A DNA stretch of 64,000 bases. It comes from JANPLG01 sp964609085. GTDB taxonomy: Bacteria; Armatimonadota; SYMT01. Both the position numbers and the translations under genes were made by a program. The stretch spans positions 1 through 64,000 of the forward strand of contig CAZSRZ010000005.1 in the NCBI GenBank assembly GCA_964609085.1, given 5' to 3'. Below are positions 50,109 to 59,737 of the stretch, in pieces (position 1 is the first letter of the stretch; the number at the start of each line of letters is the position of its first letter). The notes beneath the pieces are model-generated. The model was given only the letters and a program-made list of their open reading frames with translations. It did no database searches and had not been told where the DNA came from.

Positions 50109-51374
50109 TTATCGCCTCCCGTGGCGCTGGATGTGGCGACGGCCTCGGAAGGAATGACCGCGGCGGCGACGAGTGAACCGCTCGCGGTAGCCAAAGGCAA
50201 GCTGAGCCCGGTCGCTGTAGCTTGGGTGGGTGTCCCAGAGCACGTTGCCCAGCCGGTGGCCCGAGGCTTCTTCCAGATTGATCTCGCGCAGTTTGCGCAT
50301 CACAGAGAGGTAGCTCTCCGGATCTCCGGTGGCCGCGAGGGCATACTGGTCGGCATCTCGCTCGTCGCGGCGAGCCTCGGCGCACAGGATGGGGGTGAAG
50401 AGATTCCCCAGACCGAGGGTGAGGCCCGCCAGCAGCGGAAAACCGGCGAGGTCGTCCACTCCGGCTAGCCCGATTCGGGGCGCGATGATCGACATCGCCA
50501 GCAGGGCGGCTACCCCGGCGGCGAGCTGGGCGGTCCCCCAGAACAACTTCCGCTGCGCCTGGGAGACCCCCGCGCGCGTGCGTTCCTCCAGGTGGATTCG
50601 GTCGTAGAGATGGCCGAACTCATGCGCCATCACGATGCGTTCTTCGCCATCCGTGAAGGCGTCGATGAGGGTGTCGGTGACGAAGATCGCCGTCTGTTTC
50701 CCACGCACCCATAACGACGCGCTGACTCGCCGCGTCTTGTGGCTCACCCGGACTTCGTAGACGGGTAGGGTGCGGGTGCCGTGTCCCGGCAGCACGAACG
50801 ACTCTCGACGCAGGAAGCGCACCGGGTAGAACAGGTTGACCACCGGCACGTAGACCCACTCCAGGAAGAGTCGGCGGAGGAGCAGAAAGGCCACCGTGCC
50901 GGGTAGGATCAGCCACGGCCAGTAGGGGAGCCATTCCGCGACGGGGAGCAGCAGCAACAACGTGGCCACGCCGAAGATGGCCGATCGACATAGCCACTCC
51001 CAGAGCCACGACCCAAAGCTCTCACGGGCCAGCCTGTAGCGACGCTCCAGCCAGTAATCCCGTACCGCGTGAATTGGGAGCAGCAGGCAGCGGGTGCAGA
51101 ACCCGAGCGTGAGCAGGAACCAGAGGTCCGCCACCCAGGCCGGCCATGCTGCCGGTAGCCACGTCCGTGTAGCTACCAACACGTGGTGGGCTGCGCCAGA
51201 GAGGGTCAGCGCCGCCAGGACGCCCAGCAGCAGGGTGTTCTCGAGCGTGGTGAGCGCGGTGCGCGTGGCACTCAGGCGTCGACACTGCTCCTCGAGCTCG
51301 TCCGAGAGCCGAATGGCCGGATGCGGAGCCGCATCGGCTGTGTCTACTGATTGCCGCGACCTTGTGGGTTGCAT
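50109..51374 (-). CDS. M48 family membrane metallopeptidase
   Basis: A 421-residue zinc peptidase with several N-terminal helices (TTLENTLLLGVLAALTLSGA; ADLWFLLTLGFCTRCLLLPIHAV; FGVATLLLLLPVAEWLPYW). The zinc motif HEFGHLYDR lies in the C-terminal half after EERIVMAHEFGH; the distal Glu is in EARRDERDADQYALAATG. It resembles Ste24/HtpX-type peptidases that handle membrane or envelope quality control. ATG 51374 is preferred over the upstream GTG at 51410, because a TATAAT-like box spans the latter. Confidence 0.88.
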   Translation of the reverse strand: MQPTRSRQSVDTADAAPHPAIRLSDELEEQCRRLSATRTALTTLENTLLLGVLAALTLSGAAHHVLVATRTWLPAAWPAWVADLWFLLTLGFCTRCLLLPIHAVRDYWLERRYRLARESFGSWLWEWLCRSAIFGVATLLLLLPVAEWLPYWPWLILPGTVAFLLLRRLFLEWVYVPVVNLFYPVRFLRRESFVLPGHGTRTLPVYEVRVSHKTRRVSASLWVRGKQTAIFVTDTLIDAFTDGEERIVMAHEFGHLYDRIHLEERTRAGVSQAQRKLFWGTAQLAAGVAALLAMSIIAPRIGLAGVDDLAGFPLLAGLTLGLGNLFTPILCAEARRDERDADQYALAATGDPESYLSVMRKLREINLEEASGHRLGNVLWDTHPSYSDRAQLAFGYRERFTRRRRGHSFRGRRHIQRHGRR

Positions 51375-51412
51375 GAGTGGTGGCGCGGGAATGCTCTCCC
51401 ACGCCACCACGA

Positions 51413-51418
51413 TTATAG
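51413..51418 (-). promoter_or_regulatory. Candidate -10 element of the M48 gene
   Basis: Read on the minus strand the sequence is TATAAT, a perfect -10 box, about 38 bases before the chosen ATG. No convincing -35 is seen at the usual distance, so it is a weak call. Confidence 0.35.
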
Positions 51419-51446
51419 AAGCTCCCGCCGCACTCGGGAACTGACT

Positions 51447-52433
51447 CTACTTCCGCTCAGCTACCCAGATGTTGCGGAACACGACCGGATTGCCGTGGTT
51501 CTGAAGCGAGAAGGGGCCGGGATCGGCCGATTCCTTGTTCAATCCCCCGCCAGGTGTGACGTTCTTGAGCATGATCTTGTCGTGGATGACGACGCCGTTG
51601 TGCCGGACGGTGATCACGGCCGGCGCCGTCTTCGTGCCTGCGGCATCGAACTTCGCTGCCGTGAAGTCAATGTCGTAGGTCTGCCACGCGAGCGGCGGAT
51701 AGCACATGTTCTCGCTGGGCTTGCTCTCTTTGTAGATGCCGCCGCACTCATTGTCCTCGCCGGTGAGGCCGAACGAGTCGAGCACCTGGATTTCGTAGCG
51801 GTCCTGGACGTAGACGCCGCTGTTGCCGCGGCCCTGTCCTCGGGCCTCGGGCATGTAGGGAAGACGGAACTCCAGGTGAGCCTGGAAGTCACGGAACGCC
51901 TGCATTGACCGCGTACCGACGGCGAGCAGGTTTCCCTCCGCCAGGCGGCCGCCCTGCCATGCCGCAGCCGAAGTGCCGTCGAAGAGGACAACCGCACCCG
52001 CGGGGGGCTTCTGACCGAGCGTAGAGCTTCGTCGCTCCACCCGCGGCAGCTCTACACTCTGATCCCCGTGCTTGATCTTCATCTTGCCGCCGGCAACGGT
52101 CACCTCGTAGGCACCGTCGGCAGAGGTAAAGCTGGCGGTCTCTCCCTCTCCCTTGCCGTCCAACTGATGGCGGGTAGGTTTGCTCCAGCCGTCGCCGGGC
52201 AGGCCGCCCGGATAGAAGACGGCGCGGTAGGTGTTCTTGCCCATATCGATCACCTGGGCACCGATCTTGTTGCCTTCCGGGCTCGTGCCCGAGTACTCAC
52301 CCTGCACGCGGAAGGAGGGTCCCGCGGCGGCCGGGTCCGTGATGGCGTCCCCCGGTGCACCGGAAACGGCACCGAGCGAGCCAAGCCCGGCGGCTGCAAG
52401 GCCGCAGACCAGCAACCGATGATGAATGCGCAT
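51447..52433 (-). CDS. DUF1080 (3-keto-disaccharide hydrolase) protein, exported
   Basis: A 328-residue protein with a signal peptide (VCGLAAAGLGSLGAVSGAPG). The C-terminal two thirds match DUF1080, a lectin-like jelly roll: VLFDGTSAAAWQGG opens it, LEFRLPYMPEARGQGRGNSGVYVQDRYEIQVLDS and GGIYKESKPSENMCYPPLAWQTYDIDF are diagnostic, and GPFSLQNHGNPVVFRNIWV ends it. These secreted proteins bind or hydrolyse 3-keto-sugars and are abundant in Planctomycetota and relatives. The N-terminal extra ~120 residues are beta-rich and unrecognised. Confidence 0.9.
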   Translation of the reverse strand: MRIHHRLLVCGLAAAGLGSLGAVSGAPGDAITDPAAAGPSFRVQGEYSGTSPEGNKIGAQVIDMGKNTYRAVFYPGGLPGDGWSKPTRHQLDGKGEGETASFTSADGAYEVTVAGGKMKIKHGDQSVELPRVERRSSTLGQKPPAGAVVLFDGTSAAAWQGGRLAEGNLLAVGTRSMQAFRDFQAHLEFRLPYMPEARGQGRGNSGVYVQDRYEIQVLDSFGLTGEDNECGGIYKESKPSENMCYPPLAWQTYDIDFTAAKFDAAGTKTAPAVITVRHNGVVIHDKIMLKNVTPGGGLNKESADPGPFSLQNHGNPVVFRNIWVAERK

Positions 52434-52515
52434 CTCCCCATCCTCTCCAAAAGACGTGACCGGCCCCCACGTTGGAGCCCCACCCCTAAATCATGCGTCG
52501 ATGCTTGCGCCCGCG

Positions 52516-53430
52516 TCACTGCCCGGGGAGGAGCCCGAGCTCGCGCAGGATCGCGGCGACGAATTCTCGGCTGCCCGCGTCCAGCGGCTGGAGCGGCAGG
52601 CAGGCACGCGACGGTCCGAGCCCCATCAATTCCATGGCGGTCTTGATGCAGACGATCGGCGCGCCGAATTGCACGATGTCCATGAGCCGGTGGACGCGGG
52701 GCTGAAGCCGACCAAGCGCTTCTCGGTCCCCGGTGCGGGCGGCCCTGTAGACTCCCAGCATCGTCGCCGGATCGATGTTGGCTACGCCCGGCACGGCCCC
52801 CGCGCCGCCGGCGAGGACGGCGGCGCCGGCCAAGGGCGGCGTACCGATCATCACCCGGAAATCAGCTCGCCCCGCCACCGCCTCCAGCACGCGGAGGAAG
52901 TGTACGAAGTCGCCGCTGGAGTCTTTGATCCCCACGATCCCTTCGATCTCGGCGACGCGCGCCATCGTGGATGGCGCCACCATCACTTTGGTGGTGCTCG
53001 GGATGTTGTAGATGACCACCGGGATGGGTGAGGCCCTTGCGCATGCCTCATAGTGGGCCACCTGCTCTGCGGCACCGCGGCTCGGGTAGTAATGGGGCGG
53101 TGTGACGGCAACGGCGTTGGCACCGTCTTCCGCGGCAGCCTGGATGTTGTCGATCGCGCGGCTGGTGCTGGCCGCCATGGTCCCCACGATCAGCGGGATT
53201 CGCCCCCCGACCACCCTGTGCGCGATGCGGACCGCGCGTCGCCTCTCTGCGTCGCGCAGCGCGGGCTGCTCCCCGGTCGACCCCAGGAAGAAGAGACCGT
53301 GCACCCCCGCAGCGACCAACCGCTCGAGCTGACTCGTGAGCGCCGCTTCGTCGACCCGCTCTTCCGCGGAGGTCGGGTCGAGGGGTGTGACCACGGGCGG
53401 CACGATGCCGCGAAGATCCAGTATTGGCAT
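52516..53430 (-). CDS. Dihydrodipicolinate synthase-family aldolase
   Basis: A 304-residue class I aldolase/lyase of the DapA family. The barrel motifs are GVHGLFFLGSTGEQPAL, the Tyr in VVIYNIPSTT and the Schiff-base Lys in VGIKDSSGDFVHF. Several family members act on sialic acid, 2-keto-3-deoxy-gluconate or hydroxyproline products rather than in lysine synthesis; the neighbouring oxidoreductase suggests sugar-acid breakdown. It lies 11 bases after the Gfo/Idh/MocA gene on the same strand. Confidence 0.93.
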   Translation of the reverse strand: MPILDLRGIVPPVVTPLDPTSAEERVDEAALTSQLERLVAAGVHGLFFLGSTGEQPALRDAERRRAVRIAHRVVGGRIPLIVGTMAASTSRAIDNIQAAAEDGANAVAVTPPHYYPSRGAAEQVAHYEACARASPIPVVIYNIPSTTKVMVAPSTMARVAEIEGIVGIKDSSGDFVHFLRVLEAVAGRADFRVMIGTPPLAGAAVLAGGAGAVPGVANIDPATMLGVYRAARTGDREALGRLQPRVHRLMDIVQFGAPIVCIKTAMELMGLGPSRACLPLQPLDAGSREFVAAILRELGLLPGQ

Positions 53431-53441
53431 GACGTGCTCCC

Positions 53442-54467
53442 TCAGACCAGCGAGACCGGGCAGCCGGTTCGGACAGATTGCGCTTCGGCCAGCACGGTCG
53501 CCAGACTATCGCGACCACTCTGGGCCGCGAGGACCGAGGGGAGCGTGCCGGATGCAACACCCTCGGTGGCGATCCGGAGCTGTTCGGCGAAGGCGTCGGG
53601 AATCCGGGGGGTCAGTGTGTGGTGCTCTCCGTCAGCCGTGTAGGCGGTCACCCCCGGCGAAGTTCCGGAGTTGTGCCGCAGGGTGGCCCGTTCGAAGTAG
53701 ACATCGTAGCCGTGCTCGAAGGGGAGTCCCTTCATCGCCACGGCCCCGCTTTGCGCGGAGACGCAGAGGTTGCGCCCCGGATACTGGTACTCGGTGACCA
53801 GGTAGTCGATCTGTCCCCGGTCGGATACCGAACCGGTGGACCAGACGGCGGCCGGCTTGCCCAGGACGAACTGAATGAAGTCGGTGTCGTGAATGTGCAG
53901 GTCGACCACGGCGCCTCCCGTCTTGGTGGGGTCGGCGAACCAGTCATCGCCGGACCAGTCCGGCCGGGAAATGACGCGCTTGAAATGGGCTCCACGCAGG
54001 CTGCCGTACTCCTCGGATCTGATGAGGTCTCCGATCAGGGCGAACTCCGGCCAGAAGCGGAGCACCTGGGCCACCATCAGCAGGCGTCCGGCCGCCGTCG
54101 CCGCGGCGATCATCGCGTCCGCGTCCGCCACGGAGAGGGCGATCGGTTTTTCCACCAGCACATGCTTGCCTGCGGCGAGGGCTTTCTCGGCCACCTGTCT
54201 GTGGAGATGGCTGGGCAGGCAGAGGTCGATCAGGTCGATCTCCGGGTCCGCCAGCATCTCGTCCAGGTCGGAGTAGCCGTGGATACCGGTGAGGTCCTGC
54301 GTCCCGCCCGCATCGCCGAAGTTCCCGCGCACGCCGCTCCAATCGCCCGCCAGCTTGCGCTGGTTGCGGGTGAAAACGGCGTGTACCTTCGCCCCGTCCA
54401 CCTGGCTGTAGGCCTTGAAGTGCGTCACTCCCATGAAGCCGATGCCGGCGATGCCCACTCGAACCAT
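53442..54467 (-). CDS. Gfo/Idh/MocA-family oxidoreductase
   Basis: A 341-residue NAD(P)-dependent dehydrogenase; the ATG at 54467 gives the Rossmann start VRVGIAGIGFMGVTHFKAYSQ. LIDLCLPSHLHRQVAEKALAAGKHVLVEKPIAL is the coenzyme and catalytic-Lys segment, and GGAVVDLHIHDTDFIQFVLG the second domain signature. Family enzymes oxidise sugars, inositols or related compounds. It is directly upstream of the DapA-family gene, giving a two-step sugar-acid catabolic unit by inference. Confidence 0.93.
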   Translation of the reverse strand: MVRVGIAGIGFMGVTHFKAYSQVDGAKVHAVFTRNQRKLAGDWSGVRGNFGDAGGTQDLTGIHGYSDLDEMLADPEIDLIDLCLPSHLHRQVAEKALAAGKHVLVEKPIALSVADADAMIAAATAAGRLLMVAQVLRFWPEFALIGDLIRSEEYGSLRGAHFKRVISRPDWSGDDWFADPTKTGGAVVDLHIHDTDFIQFVLGKPAAVWSTGSVSDRGQIDYLVTEYQYPGRNLCVSAQSGAVAMKGLPFEHGYDVYFERATLRHNSGTSPGVTAYTADGEHHTLTPRIPDAFAEQLRIATEGVASGTLPSVLAAQSGRDSLATVLAEAQSVRTGCPVSLV

Positions 54468-54562
54468 GTACCCACCTCCCCCGGCAGCGCCACCGGGCCT
54501 CAACCCTCATTCCCCCCGGCAGCCGTCGGTTCCTACCCGTCCCGGGCAGGGATTGCCTGACA

Positions 54563-54598
54563 GCCTGCCCGACTGCCTGCCCGATTGCCTATCCGATT
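54563..54598. repeat. Three 12-bp tandem units
   Basis: GCCTGCCCGACT, GCCTGCCCGATT and GCCTATCCGATT stand head to tail, with part-units on either side, in the intergenic region before the secreted propeller-like gene. Confidence 0.75.
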
Positions 54599-54646
54599 GC
54601 CCATGCGGGGGTGCCGCCGGTATGCTCTGCAGGTGAGGAGCGCTCC

Positions 54647-55555
54647 ATGCCAATGATCGTCCGCGTTTTCATGCTTCCCCTGCTGCTGGCAGCCGTTACA
54701 GCGGATGCGGCCGCGGGCTACCGATCCGGCAGGGTGCTCTGCACGTTTCAGGACGCGGCCATCACCGAGTCGAGCGGACTCGCGGCCAGCGCCCGGTCGG
54801 ATGCCTACTTCTGGACTCACAACGACAGCGGCGATGCTCCGCGCATCTTTGCCGTCAACCGGCAGGGCCTCACGCTGGCCACTCTGCGCCTGACCGGTGC
54901 CGACGCGATCGACTGGGAAGACATGGCCCGTGGCAAGGACCCGCAGGGCCAGCCCTTGCTCTGGCTTGGAGACATTGGGGACAACAACGCCGTTCGCAGC
55001 AGCGTCTTCGTTTACGCCGTTCCGGAACCCGTCGTGGACGTGAACCAATCCGGCGTCAGCGGTGATCTCAACGGTGCCGTCCGCTATGAACTTCGTTACC
55101 CGGACGGTCCGCGCGACGCGGAATCCCTGTTCGTTCACCCCAGGGATCGCCGACTCTACATCCTGTCGAAATCCCTCAGCGGGAGCAGGCTCTACGTCGC
55201 GCCGACCACCCTGCGCACGGACCAGCCGAATACGCTGAAGAAGGTCGGCTCCGTCAACTTCGGCCTCTACCCGAACAGCGCTCAGACGGTGAAACAACTC
55301 GCCATGGCCCAATTGGGCACGGCGGGCGACATCTCCCCCGACGGCAAGCGGCTGGTGCTGCGCACCTACCTGGACGCCTACGAGTGGCCCGTGGCCAACG
55401 CCGACATCGCCGCTGCCGTCCGCGCGCGACCGCTGCGTGTCAAGATCCCCGCGACGAATCAAGGCGAGGCCATCGCCTATCGGCGGGACGGCAAGGCCCT
55501 GTTCACCAGCACAGAGGGCGCCGGTTCGCCGGTCCACGAAATGCAGCGCCGCTGA
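54647..55555 (+). CDS. Secreted propeller-like protein
   Basis: A 302-residue exported protein. The ATG at 54647 follows GTGAGGAG by six bases; the signal is FMLPLLLAAVTADAAAG. Repeated strands suggest a beta-propeller: ITESSGLAASARSDAYFWTHNDSGD, then the conserved WLGDIGDNNAVR motif and VHPRDRRLYILSKSL. The GDIGDN motif is found in a widespread secreted family of unknown function, possibly calcium-dependent phosphate or ester enzymes. No transmembrane segments follow. It stands alone between two divergent regions. Confidence 0.75.
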   Translation: MPMIVRVFMLPLLLAAVTADAAAGYRSGRVLCTFQDAAITESSGLAASARSDAYFWTHNDSGDAPRIFAVNRQGLTLATLRLTGADAIDWEDMARGKDPQGQPLLWLGDIGDNNAVRSSVFVYAVPEPVVDVNQSGVSGDLNGAVRYELRYPDGPRDAESLFVHPRDRRLYILSKSLSGSRLYVAPTTLRTDQPNTLKKVGSVNFGLYPNSAQTVKQLAMAQLGTAGDISPDGKRLVLRTYLDAYEWPVANADIAAAVRARPLRVKIPATNQGEAIAYRRDGKALFTSTEGAGSPVHEMQRR

Positions 55556-55612
55556 CCATCCTTGACCGCAGGGCGTAAGCCCGCGGACCTTGGGGGCGCA
55601 CCCAGTTCTCCG

Positions 55613-55642
55613 TTGACTCCTCGCCGCCGTCTCTTCTAGAAT
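55613..55642 (+). promoter_or_regulatory. Sigma-70 promoter of imuB
   Basis: TTGACT (55613-55618), 18-base spacer, TAGAAT (55637-55642). The LexA-like palindrome begins at the next base, so the predicted start site (~55649) is inside it. Confidence 0.7.
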
Positions 55643-55656
55643 CAAACTATCGTTTG
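55643..55656. promoter_or_regulatory. LexA-like operator before imuB
   Basis: CAAAC-TATC-GTTTG is a perfect 14-base inverted repeat close to the gram-positive SOS box (CGAAC-N4-GTTCG). It overlaps the transcription start and lies 26 bases before the gene, so a repressor there would block expression until DNA damage. Confidence 0.7.
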
Positions 55657-55682
55657 CATATCTTTGAGCCGGGAGGGAAGGG

Positions 55683-56975
55683 ATGCGCCGCATCCTGTAT
55701 GTCTGGACGCCGTGTCTGCTGGTGACGGCGGAGAGGTTGCTGGACCCGACGCTGGCGGAGCGGCCGCTGCTGGTGGTCACCGGTCGTGGGTCACAGGGGC
55801 GGGTGGTGGAGGCGTCCGCGGAGGTGGATGAGGTATGCCGGGGGATGAACTGGCGGCATGCGCAGCGGCGCTGCCCGGAGGCAGTGGTGACGCTCTACCA
55901 GGCGGATCGCTACGCGCCGGTGGTGGAGCGGCTGGCGCAGGTGTTGAATCGTTTCACGCCGTGGGTCGAGTTTTTTTCAGGGGAACGAAAACCGGGGGGT
56001 CGGAGCCTGGGAGTGTTGGGGGAACTGTTTGCGGATCTGGGGCAGGGGGATGCCGGTAGCGGGGTGGAGATGGGGTGCCGGATCCGGGATCAGTTGCAGG
56101 TGGAGATGGGCCTTGGTTCTCGCATGGGTCTCGGCACGGGGAAGGTGACGGCGCGGGTGGCCGGCAGGCGTGCGTGCGAGGGGGAAGTGCAACTGGTGCT
56201 GGCGGGGAGAGAGCGTGGATTCCTGGCGGATGAGCCGCTCGGCGCCCTCTGGGACATGTCCGCCGAAGCGGTGCGCCGGCTGGAGCTGCTGGGGATTCGC
56301 ACGCTAGGCCAGATGGCCGCGCTGCCCGCAGAGGTGCTGACGGCCACACTGGGGCCGGTCGGGTCGTGGTATCGGCGTCTGGCCCAGGGAATGGAACGGC
56401 GATCGGTGGCTGTCTGGCAGCCTCGGCCGGCGGAGGTGGCGACCTGCTTTGTGGATGAAGGCGTGGGGGACGCGCAACACCTGGCCCTTCGGCTGGAGCG
56501 CCTGGCGGGCGAGCTTGCCGCCGCGCTGGCTGAGCATGGGCGATTCGGCAAGGAGGTGGCGCTCACGCTGCATGTGGCCGGCGGAACACGCGGCGGTGCC
56601 CTGCTGTTCGCTGCCCGAAGGCTGAAAGAGCCGGTGCGGGCGGTTCGACCGCTGTCCGAGGCTGCCTGTGCACTGTGGATGCAATTGCTGCCGCGGCTGG
56701 ACAAGGCGTTGGGCGAACGGGCCGACGAGAGTGTGGAAGCCGTAGATCTGCCGGGGGCGGCCACAGTTTTCCGTCGTCCCAGCTTGGAGTTGATGGAACT
56801 CTCCGTGACCTATCTCACGGGATCGGATGCACTGCAGCTCAGTCTGTTCGGCGACGAGGATCGCTCTCCGGCGTTGCGCTCGGTGGTGGCCCGGGTGCAG
56901 GAACGGTACGGGGAGCGCGTGCTGATGTCGGGGAGTTGCGTGGCGGCATCGCGGTTTATCACCGCCGTGGAGTGA
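55683..56975 (+). CDS. imuB: ImuB-like Y-family polymerase homologue
   Basis: A 430-residue member of the Y-family polymerase superfamily without its catalytic acids: the N-terminal LYVWTPC replaces the usual DMDAFF, and FFSGERKPG stands where the SxDE motif should be. The finger/palm and little-finger regions remain (GLGTGKVTARVAG; LELLGIRTLGQMAALP). QLSLF at 385-389 is a clean beta-clamp-binding motif near the C-terminus, as in ImuB. ImuB recruits DnaE2 to the clamp for mutagenic repair. It starts behind a LexA-like box and is followed by a DUF6504 gene; neither imuA nor dnaE2 is in the window. Confidence 0.85.
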   Translation: MRRILYVWTPCLLVTAERLLDPTLAERPLLVVTGRGSQGRVVEASAEVDEVCRGMNWRHAQRRCPEAVVTLYQADRYAPVVERLAQVLNRFTPWVEFFSGERKPGGRSLGVLGELFADLGQGDAGSGVEMGCRIRDQLQVEMGLGSRMGLGTGKVTARVAGRRACEGEVQLVLAGRERGFLADEPLGALWDMSAEAVRRLELLGIRTLGQMAALPAEVLTATLGPVGSWYRRLAQGMERRSVAVWQPRPAEVATCFVDEGVGDAQHLALRLERLAGELAAALAEHGRFGKEVALTLHVAGGTRGGALLFAARRLKEPVRAVRPLSEAACALWMQLLPRLDKALGERADESVEAVDLPGAATVFRRPSLELMELSVTYLTGSDALQLSLFGDEDRSPALRSVVARVQERYGERVLMSGSCVAASRFITAVE

Positions 56976-56982
56976 AGCGGCG

Positions 56983-57348
56983 ATGGCTAAGCGAGTGGAT
57001 GAGGACGTGCGGGTGTTGCTGCGACAAAGGGAAGAAGGCGGCACCATCCCGGCGGCGTTCTTCTGGCGTCAACGTCGCTACGAGGTGTTGAGCGTGGCTG
57101 CGATCTGGCGAGAGACCGGGCGCTGGTGGGACGGCGAGTTGGAGCGAACGACCTACCGGGTGACAGCCGCGGCCGCGCCGGCTAGCCGGGCTTCGGCCCT
57201 GTCGACCGCTGCCGCAGCGCCGCCGGTCGGCGTGTACGAGCTGTCATGTTTCAGCCGCGGCGAGGCTGTGGGCGCCAAAGATGTGGGCGTCAAAGATGTC
57301 GGCACCGAGATCGAGGTCCGATGGAGGCTGGCGGAGGTGCAGGACTGA
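56983..57348 (+). CDS. DUF6504-like protein paired with imuB
   Basis: A 121-residue protein starting eight bases after imuB. The pattern PAAFFWRQRRYEVLSVAAIWRETGRWWDGE and a C-terminal YELSC strand match the DUF6504 family, which accompanies ImuB/DinP-type genes. Between them is an Ala/Pro-rich stretch and a duplicated KDVG motif (GAKDVGVKDVGTE) not expected in the family. Role unknown, most likely in the same SOS mutagenesis pathway. Confidence 0.75.
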   Translation: MAKRVDEDVRVLLRQREEGGTIPAAFFWRQRRYEVLSVAAIWRETGRWWDGELERTTYRVTAAAAPASRASALSTAAAAPPVGVYELSCFSRGEAVGAKDVGVKDVGTEIEVRWRLAEVQD

Positions 57349-57354
57349 GGTCTG

Positions 57355-57375
57355 TCCCGCCGCTCGCGGGCGGGA
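57355..57375 (+). terminator. Hairpin after imuB operon
   Basis: TCCCGCC (57355-57361) pairs with GGCGGGA (57369-57375) in a 7-bp stem with a 7-base loop directly after the DUF6504 stop. There is no U-tract, so it may be a rho-dependent or weak stop. Confidence 0.4.
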
Positions 57376-57470
57376 AGGGCGTCCGGTGTGCACCGGCGAA
57401 AGTTGCGCGGGGGAGAAACCTCACGCAGAACGGCCGTGCGCCGCCGACCAACCTCAAGGAGTTGAGTGCA

Positions 57471-58510
<1,040 letters not shown>

Positions 58511-58514
<4 letters not shown>

Positions 58515-58894
58515 TCCGCGGTGTGCACACGATGTTCTACTCGTCCGAGCCCGAGGCCCTGCGTGCCTTTCTCCGGGACAAGCTGGGGTTTTCGGCAACC
58601 GACGTAGGCGGAGGCTGGTTGATCTTCGACCTGCCGGAGGCCGACATGGGGTGCCATCCCGCCGACGAGGGCGGGGGTGCGAGGAGCGGCACTCACGACA
58701 TTTCGTTCTATTGCGATGACATCAAGCAGACCGTGGCCGAACTGTCCGCTCGCGGTGTGGAGTTCACTGGGCCGGTGGCGAACCACGGCTACGGGCTTGT
58801 CACGCACTTCAGAGTGCCGGGTGGATTTGAGGTCCAACTCTATCAGCCGCTCTACGGGAAAGGGGGCGCCCAACCCGTGGTCGCGTCCGGCTGA
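58511..58894 (+). CDS. VOC (glyoxalase-like) family protein
   Basis: A 127-residue single-module vicinal oxygen chelate protein. It starts at an ATG overlapping the esterase stop. Segments GVHTMFYSSEPEALRAFLRDKLGF and EVQLYQPLYGKG give the betaalphabetabetabeta repeat, with metal ligand candidates H5 and E in GFEVQLY. VOC proteins include glyoxalases, dioxygenases and resistance proteins; the exact role is not clear. Coupling to the esterase suggests a shared substrate. Confidence 0.88.
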
Positions 58895-58973
58895 GCTCCG
58901 GGCGCTACTGCCGGACGACGCATCAGAAAACGCCTGACATGGGTGATTGGGGATCGGGTGATCGGGTTGCCGC

Positions 58974-59002
58974 TTGACATCAGATGTTCGCCAACCTAGC
59001 AT
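58974..59002 (+). promoter_or_regulatory. Strong promoter giving a near-leaderless vapB transcript
   Basis: TTGACA (58974-58979), 17-base spacer, TAGCAT (58997-59002). The predicted start (~59008) is only a few bases before the vapB ATG at 59012, leaving no room for a Shine-Dalgarno. Confidence 0.72.
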
Positions 59003-59011
59003 CAAGCCATC

Positions 59012-59248
59012 ATGGCCAGAACTACTCTCCACATTGATGATCCGGTCCTGGCGCAAATTCGCGAACTCCATCGTCAGCAGGGCCGATCAATGGGAGCCAT
59101 CGTGTCGCAACTCCTGGCGGAGGCGCTTGCGGCAGGCAGAAGTGAGGCTGAGAGTCGCCCGCTTTGCTGGAAGAGTCGCCCCATGGGAGCGAGAGTGGAC
59201 CTGGCCGACAAAGATGCCCTCTACTCCGCTCTTGACGATCAGGAATGA
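59012..59248 (+). CDS. vapB: VapB-like antitoxin
   Basis: A 78-residue ribbon-helix-helix-type antitoxin. The start ARTTLHIDDPVLAQIRELHRQQGRS is the DNA-binding unit, followed by GAIVSQLLAEALAAG and a C-terminal tail (LADKDALYSALDDQE) that would block the toxin. It overlaps the vapC gene by four bases (ATGA). It should repress its own promoter in complex with VapC. Confidence 0.9.
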   Translation: MARTTLHIDDPVLAQIRELHRQQGRSMGAIVSQLLAEALAAGRSEAESRPLCWKSRPMGARVDLADKDALYSALDDQE

Positions 59249-59679
59249 GCTATTCGCTGGACGCCAACCTGTTGCTCTACGCGTCGGACGAGGGCAACCC
59301 CCAGTTTGAGGCAGCCCAGCAGTTCGTGCGGGACCTCCACCGCAGCCCGGACGTCCTCTGCTTGGCTTGGCCTGTCTTGATGGCCTACGTGCGGATCGCT
59401 ACCCACCCGCGGGTTTTCCGCGCTCCGCTGGCACCACAGGAGGCAGTCGCCAACGTGGACGCCCTGCTGGCGATGCCTCGCGCCATTGTCGTCACGGAGG
59501 GCGATAGGTTTCTTGAAGCCTACCGCAGGGTCACCGGCGAAATGCGGGTCCGTGGAAATCTGGTTCCGGACGCCCACCTCGCCACGATCCTGCAGCAGCA
59601 TGGCGTGCGCCGGCTTTACACATGTGACAGGGACTTTCTCAAGTTCCCGTTCCTCGACGTCGTCAACCCGCTCGTATGA
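59245..59679 (+). CDS. vapC: VapC PIN-domain ribonuclease toxin
   Basis: A 144-residue PIN-domain toxin. Acidic residues of the metal site can be seen: Asp in SLDANLLLYA, Asp in VRGNLVPDAHLATI and Asp in TCDRDFLKF; the usual Glu of the second position is in the VLMAYVRI helix region but not obvious. Such enzymes cleave tRNA or rRNA when freed from VapB. It is translationally coupled to vapB. Confidence 0.92.
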   Translation: MSYSLDANLLLYASDEGNPQFEAAQQFVRDLHRSPDVLCLAWPVLMAYVRIATHPRVFRAPLAPQEAVANVDALLAMPRAIVVTEGDRFLEAYRRVTGEMRVRGNLVPDAHLATILQQHGVRRLYTCDRDFLKFPFLDVVNPLV

Positions 59680-59709
59680 GCCCGTGAGCGCCCCAGCGGG
59701 GAGGCAGCT

Positions 59710-59737
59710 CGCCGGGCGAGATGGCGGTTGCCCGGCG
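59710..59737 (+). terminator. Hairpin after vapBC
   Basis: CGCCGGGC (59710-59717) pairs with GCCCGGCG (59730-59737), an 8-bp perfect GC-rich stem with a 12-base loop, 31 bases after the vapC stop. No U-run, so confidence is modest. Confidence 0.45.
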
